Below, piece after piece: positions 24,060 through 34,457 of a stretch of 64,000 nt of DNA (position 1 is its first letter; the number at the start of each line of letters is the position of its first letter). Location: positions 144,122,366 to 144,186,365 of the forward strand of contig NC_090023.1 of the NCBI RefSeq assembly GCF_037176765.1, written 5' to 3'. A program made the translations under genes and the position numbers. The stretch comes from Anolis sagrei. Taxonomy: Eukaryota > Chordata > Lepidosauria > Squamata > Anolidae. The notes beneath the pieces are model-generated. The model did no database searches. It was not told the origin of the DNA and saw nothing but the letters and a program-made list of their open reading frames with translations.

Positions 24060-24567
24060 TTCATTTACAACGGAAAAAATTGTTTCTAAAATCGATTCGT
24101 TTTTTGGGGGGTTTTGCGTTTCGATATTTAAAAGAATTCCGAATTTTTTTTAAAAAAAGTTCGATATTTACGAAATTTTGTAAATGGTAAAAAAATTACA
24201 AAACAATAACGAATCGATTCGTTAATGGCGGACGCAACCGCGCAATACGCTAAAAAACCTCCAAATGGGACAGGGGGAACTTCTGAAGCTTCCCTCTCCC
24301 TCTGTTGTTGACTGTTGGTGTGATATTATAATTTTTTTTCACTAATTAAACAAAAAACAACTATAAAACTTGCCCCAGACATGCGGAAATAATAACGAAA
24401 CGACCTCAAGCCAATAACGAAACGAATACATAACGAAATACGAAGCATTTACGGAACGAATTGAAAAATTCGTTTCGTTTTTAAGCTGCCCCAGAATGGT
24501 TCGTTATCGCTTCGTTAACAAAAAAAATAACGAATTACGAATTAACGAAACGAAACCACCCAGCCCT
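24060..24567. repeat. CpG-rich AACGAA/TTCGTT element in AT-rich DNA
   Basis: About twenty ACGAA/TTCGT words occur within about 500 bp, with some inverted pairing (taacgaatcgattcgttaat; aattcgtttcgtttt against the right part). The right border is near gaaaccacccagcccta. Not matched to a named family. Confidence 0.6.
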
Positions 24568-25292
24568 ACTTCTACCATTGTCTAAACTACCATTGTCTAA
24601 ACTTGTAATATGATATAACTGTGACTTCTACACACCTTTCCCCTTTTGACGTACTAAATTCAAAAGCATTTTTGATAAAGCACTTATATGTTCGTAAGTT
24701 TATCAGTTAGCACTCTGGGAAAGATTAAGGTCCGAAAAAAATATATCAGGGATTGTTATTAAGCAGGGGTGATTTTGTTCCCTGCATACTTATGGCTGTA
24801 TTCTTGTTTCTCAACCTACCTAGTATGAATCACTGTTCTCCAATTTTCAGTTTCTAAAGCTTCCAAGTAATGGATGTAACAAAGAAGAATACAGTGGTAA
24901 AGCCAGGAAGAATTTATTATCAACTAAAACAGTGAACTTGTGTTTTCCACTCCACTACATAAAGGATTCTTTCCAAACTGTGGTCATGTGCTGCCTACCA
25001 ACAGCACCATAACAGAGTAATAGTAATTAACAACTATCACCACCTATCATCACCATCTTCTAAAAGCAATAACAATTTGATCAAAACAATAACTTTTTTC
25101 ATACTGCATATTAAATCTCTCATGCACACACTTCCTTCCCACCATAGCAAGAATATACTTTAGCAGGCAACAATACAAAAGAGCTTCATTGGTACTCCAG
25201 AGACTCAGGGTCATAATGAAAGCACAGTGGCTCTGAAAGTCATTGTGCTACCCTGCCAAGTTTGAACAATGTTACATTACACTACACACGTA

Positions 25293-25620
25293 GTGTGGAG
25301 CCACCAATGGCAAAGCGGGTTAAACTGCTGAGTTACTGAACTTGCTGACTGAAATGTTCGCGGTTTTAATCCAGCAAGCGGGGTGAACTCCCGCTGTTAG
25401 CCCCAGTTTCTGCCAATGTAGCAGTTCAAAAACATGCAAATGTAAGTAGATCAATAGGTATCGCTCCGGCGGGAAGGTAATGGCACGCCATGCAGTCATG
25501 CTGGCCACATGACCTTGGAGGTGTCTACAGACAACACTGGCTCTTCAGCTTAGAAATGGAGATGAGCACCACACCCCAGAGTTGGACACGACTAGACTTA
25601 ATTTCAAGGGGAAATATTTA
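25293..25620 (+). repeat. tRNA-type SINE, plus orientation
   Basis: The head gccaccaatggcaaagcggg..ttcgcggttttaatccagc is tRNA-like, then gcagttcaaaaacatgcaaa, ccacatgaccttggaggtgt and gagatgagcaccacacccca. Same family as 8165-8467. Confidence 0.8.
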
Positions 25621-25839
25621 ATTTTACCATTTTTACACATGAGGTGCTTTCCTCCTTGGAAATATTCCAGTCCTCACTTCCAAAAACTATCTGCATCAAG
25701 TAAGCCAAGGAAATCCCAGCACCATGAATATGATTTTTCTCTTGCTAGCAATGGGCCCAGCAACATCTGCATATGTACTGGATTATGAAACATGACTTAT
25801 ATATAAACTTCTTAATTAAGGTAGCCAACTTAAATATTC

Positions 25840-26053
25840 CCACCTAGCTCCAACAGACAAGAGTTCTTTCTCCCACCCTGGACATTCCACAGATATATAA
25901 ACCCAAATTTCCTAGTTTCCAACAGACCTCACAACCTCTGAGGATGCTTGCCACAGATGTAGGCGAAACGTCAGGAGAGAATGCTTCTAGAACATGGCCA
26001 TATAGCCCGGAAAACTTACAACCCAGAGATTCCAGCCATGAAAGCCTTCGACA
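25840..26053 (+). mobile_element. Penelope-like repeat copy B
   Basis: Begins cacctagctccaacagacaa and runs through the hammerhead-like core to catggccatatagcccggaa. Well conserved against copy D at 58618-58858. Confidence 0.6.
25938..25972 (+). ncRNA. Hammerhead-ribozyme-like core, copy B
   Basis: CTGAGGA, then GCTTGC-CACAGAT-GTAGGC (six pairs, two of them wobble), then GAAACGTC, with CCT/AGG flanks able to form stem I and a further CTC/GAG pairing beyond. Confidence 0.5.
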
Positions 26054-26159
26054 ATACATTTAGTATAATGTGAAGTTCTTAAAAATTTGTGTTTTTTAAA
26101 TACTTTACAACTGTACTCTCAGTTCATTTCTGATACAATAAATAAATAAATAAATCACG

Positions 26160-26705
26160 AAATAATATTCTAAGATCTACAGAAATACTCACAGGAACAC
26201 CTCAGCAAGCAATAGCCCAAAAGTGGCTGATTAAAACCCGGAACCTCAATCAGTGGCTGATACCAGATGAGAAACTCCCTCCTGGGCACACAGAAGGCAG
26301 GGCAACTTGGAAGGCACTGAACAGACTGCGCTCTGGCACCACAAGATGCAGAGCTAACCTTAAGAAATGGTGCTATATATATATATATAAAATATGTATG
26401 TGCTATTGTGGTTTTTTTGTGCTTATATTGCTTTGTTAATTTTATGTTTATGTTGTTTACTGTGTATATTGATGATGTTACTTGGAAACTGCTCTGAGTT
26501 CCATCGGGGAGACAGAGCAGTATATAAATAAAGTTTTGTTGTTGTTGCTACAAAGTGGAGTCCATGACATGTGCAAACCACAGACTACTTACTACAGACC
26601 ACAGACTACTTACTACAAAGCTGTTCTGAGCCCTGCCACATGCACAATGGAGGACCTTCTCACAGCCACACCAGAGGCACTCCAAGTGGCCAGTTCTTGG
26701 TCAAT
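26160..26705 (+). mobile_element. I-group (Vingi-like) LINE 3' fragment, interrupted
   Basis: aacacctcagcaagcaatag, tgggcacacagaaggcaggg, ctgcgctctggcaccacaag and ccacatgcacaatggaggac match the C-terminal coding part of 31553-32985. At 26375-26550 it is split by a short element ending in a LINE-type tail (gaaactgctctgagttccat..tatataaataaag), with gctac-like sequence on both sides. Confidence 0.8.
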
Positions 26706-26850
26706 TGGCTCATTTATTTATTTATTTGTTTACAGCATTTATGTTCCGCCCTTCTCACCCCGATGGGGACTCACAGAACACATATGTATACGGCAAACAT
26801 TCAATGCCGTTATACACTGACAAGACAGACAACTGTACACAGATAGAGGT
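26706..26850 (-). repeat. LINE/SINE 3' tail, minus orientation
   Basis: ttatttatttatttgtttac, then cgcccttctcaccccgatgg and ggactcac, the reverse of the usual tail. Confidence 0.6.
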
Positions 26851-26860
26851 ATATATAGGC

Positions 26861-26986
26861 CAATGGTTCTCAACCTGTGGGTCCCCAGATGTTCTGGCCT
26901 TCAATGCCCAGAAATACTAACAACTGGTAAACTGGCTGGGATTTGTAGGCCAAAACACCTGGGGACACACAGGTTGAGAACCACTG
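26861..26986. mobile_element. 126-bp hAT-type MITE with perfect target duplication
   Basis: Sister of 17248-17382. TIRs CAATGGTTCTCAACCTGTGG / CACAGGTTGAGAACCACTG; ATATAGGC on both sides (26853-26860, 26987-26994). Confidence 0.9.
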
Positions 26987-27174
26987 ATATAGGCTTTCCT
27001 ATCCTCAGCATCTTGGAGGCTGTACTCGGTTCTGGCCATGGGGGGTGGAGGGGATGTATGCTGTCGCCCCATCTTCCCTGCCAAAAAGCTTTGTTCATAA
27101 ACTCTCTCCTTGATCAAATCGCAGGCATTTTTCTGGCATTTCCTTATGGGTGCCTTAAATGCCTCCACTGTTTT

Positions 27175-27260
27175 AAAGCAGTACCTATTTATTTACTCAC
27201 ATTTGTTTTTGAACTGCTAGGTAGGCAGAAGCTGGGCTAAAGGCCAGGAGCTCACCCCAA
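27175..27260 (-). repeat. tRNA-type SINE fragment
   Basis: gcagtacctatttatttact, cacatttgtttttgaactgc and aggtaggcagaagctgggct match the middle of 8165-8467. Confidence 0.7.
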
Positions 27261-27359
27261 TTGGGGGAACAATGCCCTCATTTGTCTTCCCTTAACAACA
27301 CCCCTGAATTTAACCCTACCCGTTCTATCACATAATATCATTTATAATATCATTTCTCC

Positions 27360-27968
27360 ACCAAGGCAGAGACATCTCCAGCTCACCACCTGACATCCGC
27401 TGGGAAGTAGTAGCCAATAGTGAAAGGACCAAGGCAGAGACATCTCCAGCTCATCCCCTGTTTGGGTATCAGCCAGCACGTCAACGACTTAAATCAAGAC
27501 ATAGTTTTCTTAGATCTACAGAGACACTAGCTGGAACACCTCAGCAAGCGAGAGTCCAAAAGTGGCAGGCTCAAACCCAGCACCTCAATCCGTGGGTGAT
27601 ACCCTGGGCACACAGAAGACTGGGCGACTTGGAAGGCGCTGAACAGACTGCGCTCTGGCACCACGAGATGCAGAGCCAATCTTAAGAAATGGGGCTACAG
27701 GGTGGAATCCACGGCATGCGAGTGCGGAGAAGAACAAACCACTGACCACCAGCTGCAATACACCCTGAGCCCTGCCACATGCACAATGGAAGACCTTCTT
27801 GCGGCAACACCAGAGGCACTCCAAGTGGCCAGATACTGGTCAAAGGACATTTAATCAACTGCCAAGTTTGCAAAATATGTGGGTTTTTTTTAATCTGTTT
27901 GTTTGTTTTGTTCTGTTAGAAATGTAATACTATGGTATGGTTGCTGATGACACGATAAATAAATAAAT
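27360..27968 (+). mobile_element. I-group (Vingi-like) LINE 3' end
   Basis: Parallels 31553-32100 on the other strand: gacatccgctgggaagtagt, cgtcaacgacttaaatcaag, ctgcgctctggcaccacgag, then tggtcaaaggacatttaatc and a tail gatgacacgataaataaata. Internally rearranged: aaggcagagacatctccagc occurs twice (27363, 27430). Confidence 0.8.
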
Positions 27969-28399
27969 TTCTCCACTGATTTAGGTTTCTACTAGCAGTA
28001 TTTGAGAACTTTAGTAAAACAAATCAGAAGAACTACTCCTCTGAGCAAATAAGCATTACAAACTCAAAGTAACCATAAGTATGGAAATAACTTTTTCAAG
28101 TTTTTCTTTCTTATTCAGCCAATCTTCTGCTTCTCTGAGAAGGAAACCGCTTTGAAAATGTTATACTAAGCACAAATACAGGCTACTGAGACATAATGGA
28201 ATAATGCCAAGTTTCTAACTTAGTTTGTGTTTTTTCTATACATTATATGACTGTATTCTCCATTTGCTTCTGGCCCTGATAAACAGCAAAATGCCTACGA
28301 AGCTGACCTTTGCCCCTTCCATCAGATGGCATCCTGCCAGCCAGGGCAAACCCTCAAGACGAGGCTCTCCCTCTCCTCCGCCCCCTTGTGTTTCCAAGG

Positions 28400-28830
28400 C
28401 GATCATAACTAAGCCTACAGGGCCCGAGGCACCTGGGCGTGCGGTTTCTCCTCAGGATTTAAGCCCAAAGACGCTCAAAAGGCCTGAGGGGAAGGACGGG
28501 CTGAAGGCGGAGGCCAAAGGGCCGGGAGCCTGAGGGGAGAAGGGCCACTCACCTGCGCCTTCAGCTCCCTCTCTCCATCTTGGACCTCGCGCCGGGGGCA
28601 ACGAGCGAACGAGCCAAGGCGAGAGGGGGCGTGGCCTGGCGCGCTCGGAACTCCTCCCTTCCCAATGGGGCGCCACAGTGACTGACCAAGGCGTCGGTGA
28701 CGACTCAGCGAGAGGCCCCGCCCCCTGCCCTGCACACGCGACCCGGGACCAGCCAATCCCAGCGAGCCATTTCTCCTCTCAGAAAGCCAACCTTCCTGGG
28801 ACCCTCGGCGCCTGCGGGGAAGGAAGGAGG
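28400..28830 (-). promoter_or_regulatory. ST3GAL5: CpG island and promoter of ST3GAL5
   Basis: A sharp rise in GC and CpG in an AT-rich setting surrounds the non-coding exon. It has an Sp1-type GC box (CCCCGCCCCC on plus) near 28714-28723 and no obvious TATA box. A BovB LINE begins at 28868, so repeats abut the island's upstream edge. Confidence 0.7.
28553..28680 (-). other. ST3GAL5: Probable non-coding first exon of ST3GAL5
   Basis: A strong minus-strand donor GGCGCAG|GTGAGTGG ends at 28553 inside a CpG island. Joining it to the 21031 acceptor gives an open frame upstream of MPSE (..REGAEGA then MPSE), but no in-frame ATG was seen, so it is called 5' UTR. The transcription start, and hence the right border, is an estimate. 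Confidence 0.6.
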
Positions 28831-29442
28831 TGGACTCAGTCCCTACTAGCAAGTCAAAGCTGTCAGCCTATTTGTTGCTGTTCATTCGTTCAGTCGTTTC
28901 CGACTCTTCGTGACTTCATGGACCAGCCCACGCCAGAGCTCCCTGTCGGTCGTCCCCACCCCCAGTTCCTTCAAGGTCAATCCAGTCACTTCAAGGATCC
29001 CATCTACGCGGGGTTGCCCTTGAAGACTGCTCGGAAGCTTCAAATAGTCCAGCGCTTGGCAGCTAGGTTATTAACAGGAGCGGCACTCAGGGAGCATACC
29101 ACTCCTCTGTTGCGCCAGCTCCACTGGCTGCCAATTTGCTACCGGGCACAATTAAAAGTGCTGGCGTTAGCCTATAAAGCCCTAAACGGTTCCGGCCCTA
29201 CTTACCTCTCCGAACGCATCTCCACCTATGAACCGACCAGGACATTAAGATCATCCGGGGAGGCCCTGCTCTCGGTCCCGCCTGCATCGCAGGCGCGTTT
29301 GGCGGGGACGAGAGACAGGGCCTTCCCGGTGGTGGCCCCTCGGCTGTGGAATGCCCTACCTGCAGACATCAGACAGGCCCCCTCGCTGTTGGCGTTCTGG
29401 AGGAAGGTGAAGACCTGGCTCTTTGAACAAGCGTTTGGCTAA
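28678..29442 (+). other. Chimeric 254-codon open frame across CpG island, BovB and L2
   Basis: One open frame starts in the ST3GAL5 CpG island on the opposite strand, crosses antisense BovB sequence, and ends in the intact L2 C-terminus. It is not a known gene. It is listed because an unbroken 765-bp frame next to a promoter could be transcribed divergently; the L2 part alone explains the last 145 codons. Confidence 0.3.
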
Positions 29443-29699
29443 TCAGTGCAATGGAATATAGGAACACAGTGCAATCGAACATAGGAATATAGAACAAAGG
29501 ATTACGAGAAAGGATTCTGATTTGTTGTTGAGGCAATATGATATGATTATGATTTGATATTGATTGTTATGTAGAATGTAGAATGTGTTTTAACCTGCTT
29601 TTGATACTGTCTTGTGATTTTGTATTATGTAAACCACTTTGAGTCGCCTAAGGGCTGAGAAAAGCGGTATAGAAGCAAAGTAAATAAATAAATAAATAA
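29001..29699 (+). mobile_element. L2-clade LINE 3' end inserted in the BovB
   Basis: Encodes ARKLQIVQRLAARLLTGAAL, HTTPLLRQLHWLPICYRAQL, GTRDRAFPVVAPRLWNALP and a stop at 29440-29442, the conserved C-terminus of L2 reverse transcriptase ORFs, then a 3' UTR and AAATAA tail. The last about 145 codons are open, which suggests a fairly recent copy. Confidence 0.88.
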
Positions 29700-29933
29700 A
29701 TTCATCCATCTTGCCCTTGGTCGGCCCCTCTTCCTTTTTCCTTCCATTTTCCCCAGCATCATTGTCTTCTCTAAGCTTTCCTTTCTTCTCATGATGTGGC
29801 CGAAGCACTTCATCTTTGCCCTCAATATCCTTCCCTCCAATGAGCAGTCGGGCTTTATTCCTGAAGTCTGGACTGGCTGGATCTTCTCGCAGTTCAAGGC
29901 ACTCTCAGAACTTTCCTGCAGCACCACAGTTCA

Positions 29934-30620
29934 TAGAATCATAGAGTTGGAAGAGACTTCATGGGCCATCCAGTCCAGCCCACTGCCAAGAAGCAGGAAT
30001 ATTGCATTCAAATCACCCCTGACAGATGGCCATCCAGCCTCTGTTTAAAAGCTTCCAAAGAAGGAGCCTCCACCACACTCCGGGGCAGAGAGTTCCACTG
30101 CTGAACGGCCCTCACAGTCAGGAAGTTCTTCCTCATGTTCAGATGAAATCCCCTTTCTTGTAGTTTGAAGCCATTGTTCCGCGTCCTAGTCTCCAAGGAA
30201 GCAGAAAACAAGCTGGCTCCCTCCTCCCTGTGGCTTCCTCTCACATATTTATACATGGCTATCATATCTCCTCTCAGTCTTCTCTTCTTCAGGCTAAACA
30301 TGCCCAACTCCTTAAGCCGCTCCTCATAGGGCTTGTTCTCCAGACCCTTGATCATTTGAGTCGCCCTCCTCTGGACACATTCCAGCTTGTCAATATCTCA
30401 GAATTGGACACAATATTCCAGATGTGGTCTAACCAAAGCAGAATAGAGGGGTAGCATTACTTCCCTGGACCTAGACACTATGCTCCTGTTGATGCAGGCC
30501 AAAATCCCATTGGCTTTTTTTGCCGCCACATCACATTGTTGCCTCATGTTTAACTTGTTGTCCACGAGGACTCCAATATCTTTTTCACACATACTGCTCT
30601 CAAGCCAGGTGTCCCCCAGT
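29934..30620 (-). mobile_element. CR1 LINE 3' end inserted in the BovB
   Basis: tagaatcatagagttggaag is the CR1 3' end. The minus strand encodes [60 protein letters not shown] and AVQQWNSLPRSVVEAPSLEA, typical of the CR1 ORF2 C-terminus. Confidence 0.92.
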
Positions 30621-31439
30621 TGAAAAGCATCTATCTTCCTTTGCTCAGCCTTCCCTATGGTCCACCTCTCACATCCATAGGTGACTATAGGGAATACCAT
30701 TGTTTTTTCTATGTGGATCTTCGTTGCCAGTGTGATGTCTCTACTCTTTACTATTTTATCAAGATTCGTCATTGCTCTCCTCCCAAGAAGTAAGCGTCTC
30801 CTGATTTCCTGGCTGCAGTCTGCGTCTGCAGTTATCTTTGCACCTAGAAATACAAACCCTGTCACTGCCTCCACCTTTTCTCCCTCTATTTCTCAGTTGT
30901 CAATCATTCTTGTTGCCATAATCTTGGATTTTTTTGATGTCTAATTGCAACACAGCTTTTGTGCTTTTTTCTTTCACCTTGATTAAAGGCTCCTCAGTTC
31001 CTCCTCGCTTTCAGCCATCAAAGTGGTGTCATCTGCATTTCTAAAGTTGTTAATGTTTCTTCCAGCAATTTTCACCCCAACCTTGCATTCATCAAGCCCC
31101 TCACATCTCATGATGTGTTCTGCCTACAAGTTGAATAGGTTGGGTGAGAGTATACAACCCTGCCATACGCCTTTCCCAATCTTGAAGCAGTCTGTTCTTC
31201 CATGGTCAGTTCTTACTGTTGCTACTTGGTCCTTATACAGATTCCTCAGGAGAGAGATAAGGTGATTTGGTATCCCCATACCACCAAGAACTTGCCACAA
31301 TTTATTACGACACCACAACAAGGCGGTGATCCTTTGCTGGAGTGTCAGCTAATAGGATAAACAAAACAATGGCTTTCCAATGGGAAACTCTCAAGATACA
31401 TTCCTCCTGCAGAATGCTGGGGTTTGTTTCTTAGGGACT

Positions 31440-31553
31440 TTAAAGCTGTGCGGGCCTCACTAAACTGAGGGAGATGTTGACAAGCTGGAAAGTGTCGAGA
31501 GGAGGGCGACTAAAATGATCAAGGGTCTGGAGAAGAAGCCCTATGAGGAGCAG
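31440..31553 (+). mobile_element. CR1 LINE fragment, plus orientation
   Basis: Encodes ..DKLESVERRATKMIKGLEKK.., a CR1 signature; cut on its right by the tail of the I-group LINE. Confidence 0.8.
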
Positions 31554-32985
31554 CTTTTATTTTATTTATCGTGTCAGGAGTGAACCAAAACAGTTGTATT
31601 GCAGTAATAAAACAGACGAACAAACAAACAAAACACAAAGTTTGCAGACTTGGTATTTTATTAAATGTCCTTTGACCAGTAGCTGGCCACTTGAAGTGCC
31701 TCTGGTGTTGCTGCAAGAAGGTCCTCCATTGTGCATGTGGCAGGGCTCAGGTTGCATTGCAGCAGATGGTCTGTGGTTTGCTCTTCTCCACACGCGCATG
31801 TCATGGATTCCACTTTGTAGCCCCATTTCTTAAGGTTGGCTCTGCATCTTGTGGTGCCAGAGCGCAGTCTGTTCAGTGCCTTCCAAGTTGCCCAGTTTTC
31901 TGTGTGCCCAGGGCGGAGTCTCACATTTGGTATCAGCCATTGGTTGAGGTTCTGGGTTTGAGCCTGCCACTTTTGGACTCTCGCTTGCTGAGGTGTTCCA
32001 ACGAGTGTCTCTGTAGATCTTAGAAAACTATTTATTGATTTAAGTCGTTGACATGTTGACTGATACCCAAACAAGGGATGAGCTGGAGATGTCTCTGCCT
32101 TGGTCCTTTCACTATTGGCTGCTACTTCCCGGCGGATGTCAGGTGGTGCAATACCAGCTAAACTGTATAATTTCTCCAGTGGTGTAGGGCGCAGACACCC
32201 CGTGATGATGCGGCATGTCTCATTAAGAGCCACATCCACTGTTTTAGCGTGGTGAGATGTGTTCCACACTGGGCATGCGTACTCAGCAGCAGCGTAGCAT
32301 AACGCAAGGGCAGATATCTTCACTGTATCTGGTTGTGATCCCCAGGTTGTGCCAGTCAGCTTTCGTATGATATTGTTTCTAGCACCCACTTTTTCCTTGA
32401 TATTCAGGCAGTGCTTCTTGTAGGTCAGAGAATGGTCCAGAGCAATTCCCAGGTATTTGGGTGTGCTGCAATGCTCCAGTGGGAATCCTTCCCAGGTGAT
32501 CCTCAAAGCTCAGGATGCTTGTCTGTTCTTAAGGTGGAAAGCACATGTCTGTGTTTTGGATGGATTAGGGATCAGCTGGTTTTCCCTGTAATTGGCAGTA
32601 AGAGTACCTAGAGCTTCGGAGAGCTTCTGTTCAACTATCTCAAAGCTCCCTGTTTGAGCGGTAATGGCACGATCATCAGCATAGATGAAACTCTCTGTCC
32701 CTTCTGGCAGTGGCTGGTCATTTGTGTAGATGTTGAACATGGATGGAGCAAGCACGCTTCCCTGAGGCAGGCCGTTCTTCTGTTTCCGCCATCTGCTTCT
32801 CTGGCCCTGGAACTCAACAAAAAAGCTTCTGTTTTGTAGCACATTTCCTATGAGACGGGTGAGATGGTAGTCCTTTGTGATATTATACATTTTTCTCAGG
32901 AGGAGGTGGTGGCTTACAGTATCATAAACCGCTGACAGGTCTATGAAGACAGCTCCTGTGATCTGCTGCCTTTCAAAACCAAAAT
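31553..32985 (-). mobile_element. I-group (Vingi-like) LINE with reverse transcriptase C-terminal half
   Basis: On the minus strand one frame runs VFIDLSAVYDTVSHHLLL, GLPQGSVLAPSMFNIYTND, FIYADDRAITAQ (catalytic YADD), then LGIALDHSLTYKKHC and a C-terminal CAC..HLLQC zinc-like motif to WSKDI. Only one in-frame TGA (32510-32512) interrupts about 440 codons. No RNase H or endonuclease is seen; the 5' part is missing. Jockey/I group is clear from the motifs; Vingi is inference. Confidence 0.82.
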
Positions 32986-33100
32986 GGGTAATTAAAATGG
33001 GTAATTGCTCTATCTAGTCAGGTGAGGGGGAAGGAGAGGTAGGGAAAAGGAATACCCACCATTTAAGGCTCCTTCCACACAGCTGAATAAAATCCCCCAT

Positions 33101-34020
33101 TGTAATGAAATGTCTAATTATAACGTATGTTTTAAATATGTTTATAAACTGGATATATATTGCAAGTAGGCTAGGTTAAACTGTAGCTGCTTGCTGGCTG
33201 AGTTCCCATAGCAACGCAGATTGTATTAGATTGGTATCCAGCTCTGGCCAGGGAGAAGCAAAAGTGGGCGGAGCTAACTGCCAACTGTAAAGAGCAGGCT
33301 TTTAAAAAAGTCAGTCTTTGGTCAGCGAACCAATGTGGAAGGTGGGTTCTGATGTGTTGAGAAACCGAACCAAGGGATTTAAGCCTTCAGCCTGTTTGTT
33401 TAGGGTCAGTTGGACATGTTTAAATGAGCAATTAGCTTATGAGCTAAGGGGAAAAAGAACCCCCAGTAGTAATCCATAACTTCAGTGGGATAGCTGAAGG
33501 GAGAAAAAGGCAAGCCAGTGCCTTGAATGTCAGTCAGGAAAGGAAAGATACTTTGAAGTGAAATAAGTTTAAAACCAGTCTGGTGGAAGTAAAAGCCATA
33601 CTGAGAGTTATATTGGAAACTGTTGCAAGTATTTGTGTTAACTAAAGCCAGCTGTAACCACGTTTAAAGGAATACAGAGTAGCCATCAAACTTTGTACAC
33701 CTGTGAATCCTTGAATAAATATTTCCTTGTTCAGTTCTTTATAATAAAGACTCATGCCCAGTTATTGAGGAGAAGATTTACCTCAGAAGAAGGCAGCTGA
33801 AGGTATTTTTTAAAAAGAAGATTCTAATTGGAGTAATGAGTTACTCCTTTCTGAAGTACCTTGGGTAAAAACATTTTAAAAGTCAAGCCTCAGCAACACG
33901 CACCACCACTATCTTAGTCTCCTCATTTGTTCATCATCTTTTACCATTGGTGGCAGTGGTGGGATAATAAAATAAAGGTCCCCCCCCCCCTGCCCTATAT
34001 TTCCTGGGGTGTGCACTTCA
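33101..34020. mobile_element. Solo LTR fossil, about 920 bp
   Basis: Begins TGTAATGAAATG and ends GTGCACTTCA (TG..CA) with CCAT duplicated at both borders (33097-33100 and 34021-34024). It contains AATAAA-type signals near 33714 and 33746. A 4-bp duplication fits class I ERV or Gypsy-type elements. No internal viral genes are present; it looks whole as a solo LTR. It is younger than the MITE that it splits. Confidence 0.72.
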
Positions 34021-34045
34021 CCATTATCTACTTTGAACTGGAATA

Positions 34046-34123
34046 CAGGGTTAGTCAAAATGCATAGGCCAATAAGCCATTCAATTGAATGGCTTATTGG
34101 CCTATGCATTTTGACTAACCCTG
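34046..34123. mobile_element. Perfect 78-bp palindromic MITE, copy 2
   Basis: Identical in all 78 bases to 5677-5754, TA at both sides, inserted in the middle of the CCTTCCACACAGC-family MITE. No arm mismatches, so a recent insertion. Confidence 0.88.
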
Positions 34124-34254
34124 TATATAGCAGTGTGGACACAACCCAATTCAAAACAAATATTGTGGGATTTTTCTGCTTTGATATTCTGGGTTATATG
34201 GCTGTGTGGAAAGGCCCTAAGATATGTGAATAGCCCCGTGCTAGTAACAGAAAA

Positions 34255-34420
34255 AATTATTTATTTATTTATTTAACTTGTATACCGCTACTCCCAATTT
34301 GGCTCGGAGCGGTTTACAGAAGCAGATTAAGACAATACAATTAGCTTTAAAATAGCAAAGACTTGGAACAATCGAGGCAAGTGAAGAAAAAGTGAAGTGG
34401 AAGGTGTACAGTGGAATAAG
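34255..34420 (-). repeat. LINE/SINE 3' tail, minus orientation
   Basis: ttatttatttatttaacttg, then taccgctactcccaatttgg and ctcggagcggttta, followed by A-rich sequence. Confidence 0.6.
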
Positions 34421-34457
34421 AAGACATCACATTAGATAAAGAGAGCTAAGAGACTGA

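Larger units (their letters stand above)
28868..31343 (-). mobile_element. BovB/RTE LINE, split by an L2 and a CR1 insertion
   Basis: Minus-strand BovB in three pieces (28868-29000, 29700-29933, 30621-31343). They encode [33 protein letters not shown], then [20 protein letters not shown], and [27 protein letters not shown] flanks the whole (28861-28867 and 31344-31350), so all three pieces belong to one insertion. 5'-truncated and frame-broken. Confidence 0.88.
33067..34217. mobile_element. PIF/Harbinger-like MITE (CCTTCCACACAGC family) split by two insertions
   Basis: Left end GGCTCCTTCCACACAGCTG and right end GCTGTGTGGAAAGGCCC are inverted and flanked by TAA on both sides (33064-33066, 34218-34220). 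Removing a solo LTR (33101-34020 plus one CCAT) and the 78-bp palindrome leaves a near-150-bp element like 34458-34598. Confidence 0.8.

Noticed and set aside
33909-34233. Open frames on both strands sharing the peptide MHRPISHSIEWLIGLCILTN
   Set aside because: The peptide is the translation of the 78-bp palindrome, which reads the same on both strands; it recurs at 5.7 kb for the same reason and is not a gene.
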